Positions 20,426-33,768 of a stretch of DNA of 64,000 nt are shown piece after piece. Source of the stretch: Wolfiporia cocos. Its lineage: Eukaryota > Basidiomycota > Agaricomycetes > Polyporales > Phaeolaceae. Position 1 is the first letter of the stretch; each line of letters starts with the position of its first letter. The stretch spans positions 992,001 through 1,056,000 of the forward strand of contig JACCLO010000015.1 of NCBI GenBank assembly GCA_029448655.1, written 5' to 3'. The notes beneath the pieces were generated by a model, which was not told where the DNA came from, searched no databases, and worked only from the letters and a program-made list of their open reading frames with translations. The translations under genes and the position numbers were made by a program.

Positions 20426-21735
20426 ATGCAATCGCACAAAGCAATCTCAATCTCCCTTTTGGAAATGCCGTGGGACATCTTGCTTCTCATGAGCCATAGA
20501 ATGCTTCAACTCGAAGCTGATTCTGAGGATACTTTGCTCCAGATCTTCGCATGGCTTGGTCCATGTGAATTGCTAAGCCTCGCACTGATGAATAGAGGAT
20601 TTCGCCTGACGCTTCTAGCCGACAACGCTGAACCGATCTGGAAAGCGGCGTGCACACGCTTGTCAGAGGGGCCCCCAGATTACCCACCAGACCTCTCCAA
20701 GGCACGTTGGGCCCACCTGCTCTTTGGCGACATGAAATGCGACGTGAGTGGCAATTGTATATTGCTGTCCCCCAATAACAGAATCCGCTATGTGATCGGT
20801 CTCTAGATGTGAAGTTGCGAGTCTGAGAACTCGGAAGTCGAAGTCCCCGCCAACTTCACACTGTATCGAAGAGTCTGTAAGGCCTGTATGGACAAGCAGT
20901 GTGTCGCCTCTATGGGGCTGCTGCCGGACGCTACAAAGCAACAACGTGATCTCACAGTTTGGTCGCTGATGCAGAATTTATACAAACGTTCCCCGGTTAC
21001 GACAAGTCGATTTTGGAGCTTATACCTTGCGCGAACGGTGAGTGGATAACCTTTGGCTTAGTGGCACTTTTGAGATACTGACATGTGTTAGCCGGGGATC
21101 TGGAGCAGTTTTGGAGGTGCGAGTATACATACTATTGGGATGCTGACATACACCATATAGCCGAGCAAGTTGGTAAATATCAAGAAGAAGTTTGTTCAAG
21201 GGAGCCAGGTGCAGAAGACGCGTTCTTGTCCTTCAAATCAGCACACATTGTGCATGTCAAATATGTGCTTAAGGTAGTGCTGTTTCCGGCCACGTCGACC
21301 ATGTTAAGATCATTTAGTCTGAATACATTGCGAGTAAGCATAGACATACCTGCTTATGGTGGGCGGAACAAAGTCATCTTCAGGATGCCAAAAGACAACG
21401 CCTACGGGAGGAGGCCCAGCTGCATATTGAAGCCTGAAAGAATGCATCCGTGATGGTTCCATGCGGAACCTATGACTTGGGCATGCTCAATTGTCTTTCA
21501 GGATTTTCAAACGCTTTGAGGAGCTCGGCTGTGATCCACGAGATCTGATCTACTTATACAGCGACGTACTCAAAGTCGATGCTGAGCTGACCGAAGATGG
21601 TCCGCTCTTCCCTTAATATTCTCGCCATGCTTCGTGGTTGATTGGATCATACTAGGCTGGCCTGACGTTCGTGCAGCGCTCAAACCGATCATCATCTCCA
21701 GACTGACAAAATGGCTCGAACATGAGTGGAAATGA
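20426..21735 (+). CDS. F-box domain protein, multi-exon
   Basis: The N-terminal F-box reads EDTLLQIFAWLGPCELLSLA then MNRGFRLTLLADNAEPIWK, the usual length and Leu/Trp spacing for fungal F-boxes that bind Skp1 in SCF ubiquitin ligases. Later exons encode FTLYRRVCKACMDKQCVAS (Cys pairs as in many agaricomycete F-box proteins), SRFWSLYLAR, GDLEQFWRCEYTYYWDADI, RFEELGCDPRDL and a C-terminus RAALKPIIISRLTKWLEHEW ending at TGA 21733-21735. Introns start GTGAGT at 20742 and 21036. Simple splicing at these sites does not keep one frame, so an indel, another splice choice or decay is possible. It ends 125 bp from the palindrome centre. Confidence 0.65.
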
Positions 21736-21860
21736 GCCACCATGCACGGGGCTGGACGTGTGCTGGAAGTGGCCCCTGGTGCGCTTGCAAAGGATTCCGG
21801 CCTACCAATTTCCCAAAAAGTCTGGGACTCTGAGCGGCTCGCTCACGGCACAAAGGCGGC

Positions 21861-21914
21861 TCGTTTCCACTCGAAGGCATTGGCTTCCAGTGCACCCTGC
21901 GACCTTGAGCGCAG
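21861..21914. other. 54-bp unique spacer at palindrome centre
   Basis: Pairing stops after C21860/G21915; the 54 bases between have no partner. They do not resemble the common sequencing hairpin adapter as I remember it and have ordinary base composition. Flanking arm sequence begins GCCGCCTTTGTGCCG outward on both sides. Confidence 0.9.
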
Positions 21915-22039
21915 GCCGCCTTTGTGCCGTGAGCGAGCCGCTCAGAGTCCCAGACTTTTTGGGAAATTGGTAGGCCGGAATCCTTTGCAAGCGCACCAGG
22001 GGCCACTTCCAGCACACGTCCAGCCCCGTGCATGGTGGC

Positions 22040-23349
22040 TCATTTCCACTCATGTTCGAGCCATTTTGTCAGTCTGGAGATGATGATCGGTTTGAGCGCT
22101 GCACGAACGTCAGGCCAGCCTAGTATGATCCAATCAACCACGAAGCATGGCGAGAATATTAAGGGAAGAGCGGACCATCTTCGGTCAGCTCAGCATCGAC
22201 TTTGAGTACGTCGCTGTATAAGTAGATCAGATCTCGTGGATCACAGCCGAGCTCCTCAAAGCGTTTGAAAATCCTGAAAGACAATTGAGCATGCCCAAGT
22301 CATAGGTTCCGCATGGAACCATCACGGATGCATTCTTTCAGGCTTCAATATGCAGCTGGGCCTCCTCCCGTAGGCGTTGTCTTTTGGCATCCTGAAGATG
22401 ACTTTGTTCCGCCCACCATAAGCAGGTATGTCTATGCTTACTCGCAATGTATTCAGACTAAATGATCTTAACATGGTCGACGTGGCCGGAAACAGCACTA
22501 CCTTAAGCACATATTTGACATGCACAATGTGTGCTGATTTGAAGGACAAGAACGCGTCTTCTGCACCTGGCTCCCTTGAACAAACTTCTTCTTGATATTT
22601 ACCAACTTGCTCGGCTATATGGTGTATGTCAGCATCCCAATAGTATGTATACTCGCACCTCCAAAACTGCTCCAGATCCCCGGCTAACACATGTCAGTAT
22701 CTCAAAAGTGCCACTAAGCCAAAGGTTATCCACTCACCGTTCGCGCAAGGTATAAGCTCCAAAATCGACTTGTCGTAACCGGGGAACGTTTGTATAAATT
22801 CTGCATCAGCGACCAAACTGTGAGATCACGTTGTTGCTTTGTAGCGTCCGGCAGCAGCCCCATAGAGGCGACACACTGCTTGTCCATACAGGCCTTACAG
22901 ACTCTTCGATACAGTGTGAAGTTGGCGGGGACTTCGACTTCCGAGTTCTCAGACTCGCAACTTCACATCTAGAGACCGATCACATAGCGGATTCTGTTAT
23001 TGGGGGACAGCAATATACAATTGCCACTCACGTCGCATTTCATGTCGCCAAAGAGCAGGTGGGCCCAACGTGCCTTGGAGAGGTCTGGTGGGTAATCTGG
23101 GGGCCCCTCTGACAAGCGTGTGCACGCCGCTTTCCAGATCGGTTCAGCGTTGTCGGCTAGAAGCGTCAGGCGAAATCCTCTATTCATCAGTGCGAGGCTT
23201 AGCAATTCACATGGACCAAGCCATGCGAAGATCTGGAGCAAAGTATCCTCAGAATCAGCTTCGAGTTGAAGCATTCTATGGCTCATGAGAAGCAAGATGT
23301 CCCACGGCATTTCCAAAAGGGAGATTGAGATTGCTTTGTGCGATTGCAT
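22040..23349 (-). CDS. F-box domain protein, right-arm copy
   Basis: Mirror of 20426-21735, with no differences seen. The two copies are convergent, with stop codons 304 bp apart across the palindrome centre; read-through transcripts would form double-stranded RNA. Confidence 0.65.
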
Positions 23350-24031
23350 CGCCAGTACAATATTTTGACGGCCTCTGGCCGTCTTAGACTGCTGCTTGCT
23401 TCCTTTAATGTTTTATTCCGAGCAAGATGTCCCTTTGCCACTGTCACATAGACGCCGCACGGTGATGTGCATCAACCCCTGTACCTCGATGTTTGAGGGT
23501 CAACAGGTGTTGCTACTTGTTCACGCTGTTGAAGCCGTAATGAATGAGTATGAGGCACTATGAAATAGAGAGCTAAACAGTGAATGATTGTAGCTTACGG
23601 TGAAATAGAGGAGGTGCGGATCGCCACCATCAGGAGTTGTTTACAATTTACACCGCACGTGAGCGCCTCCACGCCTTACATAAGCTAGCCACACTGGCCT
23701 CCCGCCGTTGCTGCACGGTTCAGCAATGCCGCCATTGTCTTTCTATCCTCCCTCCTCAATTTGAGGTTTGCGGTCGTTGTGATGACGAGCGCAGCCGCGG
23801 AGGTCCGAGCAGGCAAGCTAGCAGGGTAGTTAGTTTTGCCGGTAGTGTACATAAGCAGGGTGCAAGCAGTGTGGCTTGTCGCCAGTTTGTAACCCACTTA
23901 CGTTCGACTGCAAGGAGATTCACCACTGCGGCCACGGAATTCCAATATCCTCACCCTTTTGTTTTTGCTTTCTGTTGTCTTTACATCCTGCACCCGCAAG
24001 ATTGTGAGCATCATCCCAATCCTGTAGAGTT

Positions 24032-24238
24032 TCAGTCAATTATCGCAATCTGCCAACTGCCCTTCGCTTAAGAAATCGCAGTTGCGAGCTAGGTTTGCAC
24101 GCAGATTAATCTGCTAACTGCGGCAGATTAATCTACTGTGACAATAAAATGGTACATCCAGGATTCGAACCAAGGACGTTAGCGCAGATGAGGATAACAG
24201 CATCGCAGTGTAATTAGCCAACTGAGCCATAGTGGCAA
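24032..24238 (-). repeat. tRNA-headed SINE-like copy B, right-arm mirror
   Basis: Mirror of 19537-19743. Confidence 0.65.
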
Positions 24239-24515
24239 CAGTTACCCTTGACCAATCAAAATATATATAATGCAAATTTTACACACAATTTTCGCAGATC
24301 ATCAAGGCAACTAACTGCTCCAACACACATACAGAAATCAATGATAGTGGTAGCTTGATTTACCATGCTTGACCTGGAGCAACTCACCATGGGAAAGCTG
24401 AATACACTGGAATCACAGGTCTTTAGAGGCAGATTCATTTGTATTTATATTATTAAACTGCAAAAATGAAGTTTACAAAATACTCTATATATTGCTTAAA
24501 ATGGGGCAGACACTA

Positions 24516-24723
24516 GTTGCACTGTAGCTCAGTTGGCTAACGTATGCTGCGATGCTGTTATTCTCATCTGTGCTAAGGTCCTTGGTTCGAATCCTGAATG
24601 TACCATTTTATTGTCACAGTAGATTAATCTGCCACAGCTAGCAGATTAATCTGCGTGCAAACCTAGCTCGCAACTGTGATTTCTTAAGTGAAGGGCAGTT
24701 GGCAGATTAAGATAATTGACTGA
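24516..24723 (+). repeat. tRNA-headed SINE-like copy A, right-arm mirror
   Basis: Mirror of 19052-19259. Confidence 0.65.
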
Positions 24724-25116
24724 GGTCCCTCCAATCCTATGCATAGTGCTCATTATACTTGTGCCACAGAATCATGCATTGTGGTAGTACTCAATACATG
24801 TTGCTGTTGAGCGTCATACCTCAGAGTTATCGCCAATGAGATTACAGTCTGTATGCGTTGTTGAGAGTCGAACTATCGCCATCAGATACATCATGTACCA
24901 TATCCACTGTGATCGATTTATCTGCCGACTAACATCAACATTACAATTACTACGAGCAATCCACAGAGCCAGGTAAGCCAAGAAGAGAATACAAAGCTCG
25001 ATTTGCTTCGCATCGATTGATTGGATTTAACCTTGTAATCAGCACCTTTCCCAGGCCATAGCTTGACCTAGTACTCGCCACAAGATGTCTCGCGATATCC
25101 ATTTTTCCCCGCCTAC

Positions 25117-25659
25117 TGTTACGGATCGAATATCCGTTCAACGCAAAATAACTAAGTCGAGTTACTCAGCGTATCGAGTAGCGCACTACTCGTCGGACTC
25201 CTCTGAGTCAGAGCGTCGATATACAAGCTGCAGGCTTAATTGCTCAAGCCTTTGAGAACGAGTATAAGATCCTTGAATTCAACAAGGTCGAGCTGAGGAA
25301 CTCGACCGATATTTACATCAGGTTATATACTGCGATTCGTTAATCGGGGTCATAGTGTCTTTGGTACTACTACTATTAAGTCCGTCGGGCTAACAATATA
25401 AGTAATAAAGGAGAAGTGTTGCGGTTGAGCGCAACAAGAGATGAAACACGGAACTACTGTGGTTGGACACAGAATATCAGCTAGAACGAGATGCGGACAC
25501 GGAGAGTGGGCATAGGGTTGTTATACATGAAACAGGGCCTACGGTTGAGCGGAGGCCCCCTAGAAATAGAGCGCTGGGTACAGCGGTTGAACGCTAAGTC
25601 CTCATACACGGTGAGGCATCAAACAGAATAATACGAGTGTACCTGGTAGAACCGTAACA
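25117..25659 (-). repeat. 3' LTR, right-arm copy
   Basis: Mirror of 18116-18658. Confidence 0.97.
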
Positions 25660-25714
25660 TCACCCCCCCTTCAAGCCTTCATCGCCCTCGATGAAATCCA
25701 AGCTTCACGGCCAC

Positions 25715-26794
25715 TCAGAGGGCCTCCGGGTCAGGGTCGTTGTATCCCGCATCTGTATCGGGGAGCGGAGGCGTCGGAGGGGGGATCCATACCTGATATA
25801 AGGCGCACTTGCCGACGCGATGTCCTGGCTGCGTGACTCTGCAGGTGGGGCATCTGTAATCAGGACAGTCGAGGACCCAATGCCAGGGGCCACCACATCG
25901 ACGACAGGGCTCCTCGGCGGATGGTCGAGGTGGTGAGCGGGCTGAGGGAACGGCGCGAAGATACTCTCCTGATTCGTACCGCTGGTGGTGGTGGTGGGCC
26001 CAGAGACGCTGTCGGAGCCAGGTAGGCAGCTGGTAAAGGGACTCGTCCCATCCGTCCCTCCCTCGCTCCCATTCCTCCCGGGTAATGATCTCAACTGATG
26101 GAGATCTGTTGCTAACTCCGTCGCTAGCAGCTGCAGAGGTCGGCGAGGGGGGAGCCCTACCATCGCCCGACCCCTCTCGAACTGGGCATCGTTCATCGTC
26201 TCGTGGATGCGGAGGAGGGCGCGCTGATTCTCGAGGTCGAGGTCCTGCGGGGGCGGTCAGTACGGCAGCGTCGCGAGGTACCACATGACTGTGTTCCATA
26301 AAATCGAATGGTTCTGCGATTCGATCCAGCTCGCCGTCGTCGAGTAACCAGGGGGGCATGGCTGGGACAGGGCTTCGCGTTCGTGGTAGGCGGGGCGGGC
26401 CCGCTTCGACCTCTGCAAACGCTCACCGGATTCGCGATGGTGTTGACGCCCCGAGGTGGTCGATCCACTGACTGATGCACCGCCCGAGCCTCTGTCGCTG
26501 GAGGAGGGCTGTGCGCTCGAGTTGGACGATCCTCTCTGTGACGTCCTGGTACTGGTCGAATATGTCGGTGAGTTCCTGTACGAGTTCAAATCGATCGGTC
26601 CAGGGGGTCGCCTGCCCTCCGGGGGGGATGTCGGACCTGTGCCAGGTGAGCGCATGTCTGGTGCGGACGTGGGCATCCTCCGAGCAGCCGTAACACCTGC
26701 CTGTCTGGTACCCCATGCGGACTGCGAGGGATCGCCGCATCGTTGGGGCGGTAGGTCGCTCAGACGGGCTGGTTGTAGGGAGTGGCGTCGACAT
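25715..26794 (-). CDS. Extra zinc-knuckle ORF, right-arm copy
   Basis: Mirror of 16981-18060. It carries three of the arm differences: 26164 (Asn to Asp), 26259 (Pro to Leu) and 26382 (silent or Lys to Glu, depending on frame). Same in-frame TGA at 26423-26425. Confidence 0.75.
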
Positions 26795-27363
26795 GCTATT
26801 TCTTCGACCTGCCGGGTGTCACAAATTATTCCTTTGTTAATTTAGACTCCCTCGCTATAGGTTGTATGTGCGGCGCTAGGCGTACGCCGTGCCTCTACGC
26901 CGTAGCTACCTCCAGCGTCACTCCCAGATATTACAGGTCACCTGGTCGCTAGGTTAGCGCTGTAGGGTAGCGCGCGCCTCCGGTACTCACGTTATGGTCA
27001 CAGTAGTTACATGTAGCGTTACTTAGCACATGACCCAGTAGATATGGCGCACAGGCCTCATCTTTAGGGCAGTACTAGTAGGCACATCGCTCATGTATAT
27101 ATTACGACGGAATGTGGGCTTACTCCCCATTCCTAAGATTCTCGACAATTGGGCATAGCCCCTTTCTATCTTCGTTCTGTGTGCGACTCTGGCCGGGGGC
27201 CCATCTCGTCTTACTTGACTGTGCGCTGCCTCAACACGTCGACTCTAGGAGTCCCTCCTTAGGGTACAGCCGACAGTTCACCGCTATTGCGGTCGCGCAC
27301 CTTCCTGTACTGCGTTATAGGATTCCCCTGTTGTACAGGGTCCCACAGACAGGTTAGTCTGTG

Positions 27364-30300
27364 TCACCGGGCCTTGGTCTTCGTCCTCTTGCTTTTAAAC
27401 TCCTTGAGGACGTCCAGGGAGTTCTTTAAACTGGCTTCGCCTTCCCATGAGTCTTCTGCCGATGGGTAGCCTTTCCAGTGGACGAGGTATTGCTTCTTCC
27501 CTCGGTATTGTCGTTGGTTCAGGATGGCTTCGACTTCGTACTCTGCTTCCCCGTCGACTAATACCGGGGGCGGCTTCATATGATTGGGTCCGTGCACCCT
27601 TGTCTCATTGAACGGCTTCAGTAGGGCTGCATGGAAGACCGGATGTACCTTCCATCGCGGTGGTAGGGCTAGTCGATAAGTTACGTTCCCAAGCTTTTCA
27701 GTGATAGTGAATGGTCCCTCCCTTTTGGGGGCGAGCTTCCGAGATTCGTATGGGAGGTGGAGGTTCTTGGCATCGAGCCAGACCTTGTCCCCTTTGTCGA
27801 ACTTAGGGAGGTCTCGTAGGGTCCTTTCTGCCATTCGCTTCTGCATTAGCTCATGAGCGGCAATTGCCTTTTCCCTTGCTTCTCGTGCGGCTTTTAGTCG
27901 GTCAGCTGCTGCTGGTACCTGGGTGGTCTTAACTTCGTCTGGTAATCCTCTCGGGATGTATCCCATGATTACTTCCGTAGGGGCAGGCCGCCCCTCCGTC
28001 CTTCGTGTGTTGTGAGCAAATTCTACGTCTGCCAATCGCGTCGCCCAAAGTCTTGGGTCGTTCATACAGTATATGTGCAGGTAGACTTCGATTTGTTGGT
28101 TCATTCTTTCTGTCTGTCCGTCTGTCTGTGGGTGATAGGCCGTGCTGAGGGCGGACTCGATTCCAAGGACTTTACAGAGTCCTTGGAAGAGCTTGGACGC
28201 GAATTGCGGTCCTCGATTGGATATGATTTTTGGGGGGAGTCCGTACTTCGAATAGATTTGCCGATGGAATATGTCGGCTGCCCCTTCGCTGGTGATGGTC
28301 TTGCTGCATGGGGTTAGCGATATCGCCTTGGACGACCCATGATCGATGATGACCATGATCGAGTCATACTTCCCTACCGGGGGAAGGTCCGTGATGAAGT
28401 CAACTGAGCATTGCGAAAAGGGGAGGGCATCCTTTTTTGTCGGAATCAGTTGTAGTGGCGGCTTCGTCGGGTTTCTGTCGGGTTTCATTTGCTGACATAT
28501 GGCGCACCCTTTGACGTATTCTGCCACCGTTTTTCGGAGATCAGGCCACCAGAAGTGTTCCTGTACTTTTAGCGTCGTCCCCCAGATTCCGGGGTGACCT
28601 GCTGCGATTGGATCGTGATATCTAGAGACCACATCCCTTCTCAGGGCAGGGTCTCTGGGAACATACATTCGTCCTTTGTACAAGAGGACTCCTTCGCTGG
28701 ACTGCCAGTCTTCCATTGCTGTCCTTAAAGGGGCAGTCTCTCCTTGTTCCAGGGCGCGGAGAGCCTGTTCCGCGATCGGGTCGAAAGGCTTCGCGATCTT
28801 GATCCGATCGATGATCGGTATCTCGATGGCATGGACAAACAGTTCGTCGGGTAACATGAGGATGTTTTCATTGTCATGTGCCGAGTCGTCTAGGTTCAGG
28901 AGACGCGAGAGAGTGTCTGCCATTATTAATTTCTTTCCGGGTACGTGCTGTAGGCGGATGTCAAACTGGGACAGCAGGAGGTGCCATCTTGCCTGTCGCC
29001 GATTCAATCTCTGAGCGCTTCGCCAATATGTAAGGTTCTGGTGATCGCTTCTGATCAGAATCTGGTGGGGTGCTCCTTCTAGAAGGTGGCGCCATTCTTC
29101 AAGAGCGCGGACTATTCTGAGAAGTCCCCAATCGTAGATTTCATAGTTTCGTTCAGCTGCGGTTAGGGATTGAGAGAGGTAGCCTACTGGCCGTTCATTC
29201 CCTTCGTCATCTTTCTGTTTGAGTACCGCCCCAAGGGCGTACTGGGATGCATCTGTTTCGAGGATAAATGGTTTCGTTTTATCGGGGAGTGACAAGGCCG
29301 GGGCTTTTACGAATTGGCCCTTCAAGAATTCGAAGGCCTTCTCTTCTCAATCAGTCCACTTGAAACCATTCCCGGTTGCAGTCTTTGTGAGGTCGATGAG
29401 TGGTCGGGCATGTGTGGAGTAATGATCAATGAATTTTCGGTAGAAGTTTGCGAAGCCTAGGAAGGAGCGGACCCCCTTAACATTCCGTGGGGCGGGCCAC
29501 TTCCGAATCCCTTGGAGCTTGGCTGGGTCCATCTGGACGTGTCCTGGGGCGATTACCAGCCCTAGGAATTCCACCTTGTCAACTCCGAAAGCGCATTTCT
29601 CTGGTTTCACAAACAACTTGTTGTCGGCGAGTTTCCGCAGAATTCGCCGTTCTCGCTCTTGGTGTGTATTCCGATCTGGGGAAAAGATGAGGATGTCGTC
29701 CATGTACACCACCACCCATCCCTCTGCTATTTCTTCCTTGAGGATTTCGTTCATCATGGATTGGAATGTAGCGGGCGAATTGCACATTCCGAAGAACATT
29801 ACAGTGGGCTCGTAGAGGCCTCCATTCGTCTTGAACGCACCCTTCCATTGGTCGCCTTCTTTGATCCGCACATTATTGTACCCTGCTCGCAGGTCCATTT
29901 TGGTGAAAATTTTCGCCCCCTTCAGCTTTTCGATAAGTTCGGATATTAAGGGTAAGGGATATGCGTTCTTGATTGTTCCCTCGTTCAGATACCTGTAGTC
30001 TTGGCAGGGTCTCAGGCCTCCATCTTTTTTCGGGACAAAGAAAGCGGGGGAGGCCATTGGAGACTTCGATGGTCGGATAAAACCTTTTGCGAGATTTTCT
30101 TTTAAGAATTCGTCCATGGCTTTCTGTTCCCTGGGGGACAGTGCATAAACCTTGCAGTCTCGTGGTACGAAATCGGGTTTTAGTTCGATGGCATGGTCCC
30201 AGGGTCTCGAAGGTGGGAAGGAGGCAGCTGCCGATTTGCTGAAGACTTTCGCAAAGTCCTTCAGGTGCTCGGGGAGGATTGTTTCGTCAGTGCTCTTTCC

Positions 30301-31428
30301 TGTCATTCCCGCGAATTCTTGAGATTTGGTCATAGCCTTTCGAATGCAGGAGAGTTGCGCGATCCTTTTCCTGAACCTGTGTTTGGTCTCGGTTCGCGGG
30401 GCAGTCAGCTTCCTTTCCATTTTGATAAACCTTCGTAGGAGTTGGTGTTCTTCTTCGGAGGGTTCTTCTGAACTAGGGTCCTTTGGTGTTTCCTCTTTGT
30501 CAGTGGAGCCAAAGCCTTTCTCTCCTCGGTTAGTCTCGTCGAGCTCTTCGACCTGAATTATATCAGGGGTTATGGCTTGCTCGAATATAATCTGTGCAAT
30601 CCTCATTCCAGGAATGATGCGGTGGGTGGTCGTCGATTGGTTGAATAGTATGACTTGGACCTCTCCTCTGTAGTCGGGGTCGATGACGCCTCCTCCTACT
30701 GTCAGGCCGTGCCTGAGAGTGAGGCCCGATCGGGAGGCGATCCTTCCATAGGATCCCTTCAGGATTTCCATATGGACTCCGGTGGGGATTGCCTTCCATC
30801 CTCCGGGGGCTATCTCTTCTGGTTTAGAGGCATAGAGGTCGTAGCCGATGGCTCCATCGGTTCCGCGGGTTGGTAGTTTTCCTTCGGGTGTAATGGTCAT
30901 TTCGACTGTATCGAGGCGAAGAGTGACGTCTGCGCTTCGGGTTTTTTCTGGGGTTTTATTAGGGGTGACATCGACCTTTCCCTTGGCCCAATCGATTTTG
31001 GGTCCTTCCCTTTTTAACCAATTATATCCGAGGATCATGTCTTCCTTTCCGATGTTTCCGACGAGGAAGCGGACCTTGCGTTTCTTTCCTCCGTACCTGA
31101 TAGCGAGGACTACTTCTCGATCTATTTGTCCGTCTTTATTGATGGTTTCATCAACGTTACGAATGGTGATGGGGTTCTTGATTGGTCGGGTCAGGATCCT
31201 GTGTCGAATGACGAGTTTTGGGTGGATGAGGGAGGACATAGCTCCCGAGTCGATGAGGGCATTTACTGTCACGGGTTTCTGCAGCTCCAGGGTTATAGGG
31301 ATGAATAGCGACCTGTCGCGTTCATACGATGTAATTACATGGGCTACGCTTTCAGGAGGTAAGACCGTGCGCTTCCTCCCTACTCGAAATCCTGCTCGTC
31401 GAGAATTTGGGCGAGGTATGAGGGGTTC
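27364..31428 (-). CDS. Pol polyprotein, right-arm copy
   Basis: Mirror of 12347-16411 without any coding difference noted. It has the same TGA (29347-29349) and the same Asn in the integrase core (28216-28218). Confidence 0.9.
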
Positions 31429-33077
31429 TTAACCTTGAGAACCCTGATTGCATTGACCGCTTCTTCTATGGCGGTTGCTCCGTCACTGTCTTCATCATCT
31501 GTGTTTTCTTCGACTTCCTCGATATGAGTTGTGGAGGTGTCTTCCTCGGCTTTCCGGGCTTTTCCCCTGGTGGTGGGTTTCTTCTTTCGTTTGGGGCAGT
31601 TGCTGGAGAGATGGCCCTTCTCCTTGCAGTTGAAGCAGCGTCCTTCGGTTTGGAGCCTGCGACGTTCTTCTGTGGACATCCAATCGATATCCATCGCGTT
31701 CGGATCTTTAGTCGGGGCTGCTGTGGTCGAGGTATTCTGGGCCTTGGCTCGCCATTGCGGCTTCTTCTTATCATTCCCTCGTCCCTTGATGAAGGTGTTA
31801 TAATTGTTTTCGTTGATGGATGCTTGTTTCATCCATTCGGTAAGGGTGACGACGGGGGGAACGATGTTTATGATGTGGGTTACTAGTGCGGGTCAAATAG
31901 CTCTCTTGTATGCTGTGACGAAGAGAGGGTCGCAGTGTACGCGGTCTAACCCTGTTTTTCCTACAAGGTTGTCGAATTCGATATTGAAATCGTCGATGCT
32001 CTTCTTGTCTTGTTTGAGATCAAAGAGATCGTCGTTGGTTTTTTGTTTTTCTTCGATCGGTTCGAAGGCTGCATCAAATTCGGCGCTGAACTGGGCCAGC
32101 GGGGGCAACACGAACGCCCGGGTGATCGGGTCGGTGTATTTGGCGTAGTAGTTTTCTTTCCATTGGTTTACCCGGTCGCTTCCCTTGATGTATGACATGA
32201 TGAAGAGGATCTTCTGGTCGTCGGACTGATAGTCTGCTGCGAACATGGTGAACCAGGTGTTGCAGTCATTCTTGAAGCTCTGTAGCTTCTTTCGTTCCCC
32301 TTTGAACGGCTCGGGGATGGCAAGCTTTATGCGATTTCCTCTGGCTGGCTGAGGGGCTTGAGCACCCCAGCCTAGCGGGGCTCCTCCTCCTGGTGGGCCT
32401 CCTCCTCCTGGTGGGCCTCCTCCTCCTGGTGGGCCTCCTCCTCCTGGTGGGCCTCCGCCTCCACCTCCTGGCGGTCCTGTTGGATTGCCTCCCACGCCGC
32501 CTGCTGGATTGCCGCTGCCGCCCGGGGGACCTCCGCCTCCTGCACCGCCTGGGGGACCTCCCCCTCCAGGAAGGCCTCCTCCTCCAGGAATTCCTGTTCC
32601 GGAGGGGTTTTCTCCGACAGGATGGCTAGGGAGCGGATTATTAGTCGGCGGAGGGTTAGGGGCCATTCCCCCTGTGCCCTGGCTTGCGCCTGTGCTTCCT
32701 GGAATAGTACTGCCGCCCATGGCTGTACCTGCCACACCCATGGTTCCTCCGGCGGAGGGGGTGTTCGTCGTCTGTCCTCCCTGTTGTTGTCCATCAGCTC
32801 GGTGGATGGCAAGCGTCGGTGTCATAATATCAATGACCGTTCCAAACCGCTCGAACGCGGCGCGTGTCTGATCCCAGGGATTGTTCGAAGATGGGGGAAC
32901 CTGTACCCAAGTGGGCGAAAGCCTGTCTGGGGACGGGATGGTGAGGTATCCTCCTTTCGTGAAGAATCCTGCTGGGGGATCTCTCCACTCGTATTTCTCT
33001 TCGTAAGAGATTCATCGGTATGCTTCGGGGAGTATTTCAATCAACCTGGTCGGGAGATCCGGGTCGAATCGTTCCAT
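31380..33077 (-). CDS. Gag polyprotein, right-arm copy
   Basis: Mirror of 10698-12395; TGA codons at 33012-33014 and 31893-31895. One substitution at 32611 changes Ala to Glu in the Pro/Gly-rich linker. Confidence 0.85.
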
Positions 33078-33121
33078 AGGCTTGCACTTCGGTGAGTGAG
33101 CTTTGTTAGAGCTCGACCTTC

Positions 33122-33664
33122 TGTTACGGATCGAATATCCGTTCAACGCAAAATAACTAAGTCGAGTTACTCAGCGTATCGAGTAGCGCACTACTCGTCG
33201 GACTCCTCTGAGTCAGAGCGTCGGTATACAAGCTGCAGGCTTAATTGCTCAAGCCTTTGAGAACGAGTATAAGATCCTTGAATTCAACAAGGTCGAGCTG
33301 AGGAACTCGACCGATATTTACATCAGGTTATATACTGCGATTCGTTAATCGGGGTCATAGTGTCTTTGGTACTACTACTATTAAGTCCGTCGGGCTAACG
33401 ATATAAGTAATAAAGGAGAAGTGTTGCGGTTGAGCGCAACAAGAGATGAAACACGGAACTACTGTGGTTGGACACAGAATATCAGCTAGAACGAGATGCG
33501 GACACGGAGAGTGGGCATAGGTTTGTTATACATGAAACAGGGCCTACGGTTGAGCGGAGGCCCCCTAGAAATAGAGCGCTGGGTACAGCGGTTGAACGCT
33601 AAGTCCTCATACACGGTGAGGCATCAAACGGAATAATACGAGTGTACCTGGTAGAACCGTAACA
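33122..33664 (-). repeat. 5' LTR, right-arm copy
   Basis: Mirror of 10111-10653. Confidence 0.97.
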
Positions 33665-33688
33665 CCTACAAGGGCCAATCAACACATC

Positions 33689-33768
33689 ATGAGCGGCCTC
33701 CAGCAGCATTCTGGCCCTATTCGTACATTTGTAAAACCGGAGGAGGTTGATGGTCCAGACGTCGTCAT
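33689..33768 (+). pseudogene. Family pseudogene N-terminal exon, right-arm copy
   Basis: Mirror of 10007-10086; ATG at 33689. Confidence 0.85.

Larger units (their letters stand above)
1..21860 (+). repeat. Left arm of giant inverted repeat
   Basis: Every recognisable segment here is found as the reverse complement at 21915-43884. Pairing is x to 43775-x from the spacer out to the 22-bp array near 5.75-6.0 kb, and x to 43885-x outside it. Base 1 pairs with base 43884, so the match is still perfect at the window edge and the true outer limit of this arm is not visible. Differences seen between arms: 9493-9495 (TAT here, ATC in the mirror), 11164, 17393, 17516, 17611, and five missing 22-bp units. 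Read directly from the sequence; whether it is biological is not decided here. Confidence 0.97.
25117..33664 (-). mobile_element. Same retrotransposon, right-arm copy
   Basis: Mirror of 10111-18658, flanked by CCTAC on both sides. It keeps the same four LTR differences and the same four TGA codons. It differs from the left copy at 26164, 26259, 26382 and 32611 only. The insertion therefore predates the arm duplication. Confidence 0.97.

Noticed and set aside
21861..21914. Sequencing hairpin adapter left in the assembly
   Set aside because: The spacer does not look like the common hairpin adapter as I remember it; this does not exclude other fold-back artefacts.
21742..22083. 113-codon ORF spanning the palindrome centre
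   Set aside because: It follows from the symmetry: the minus strand has a matching ORF (21692-22033). No motif; it lies after the F-box stop codon.
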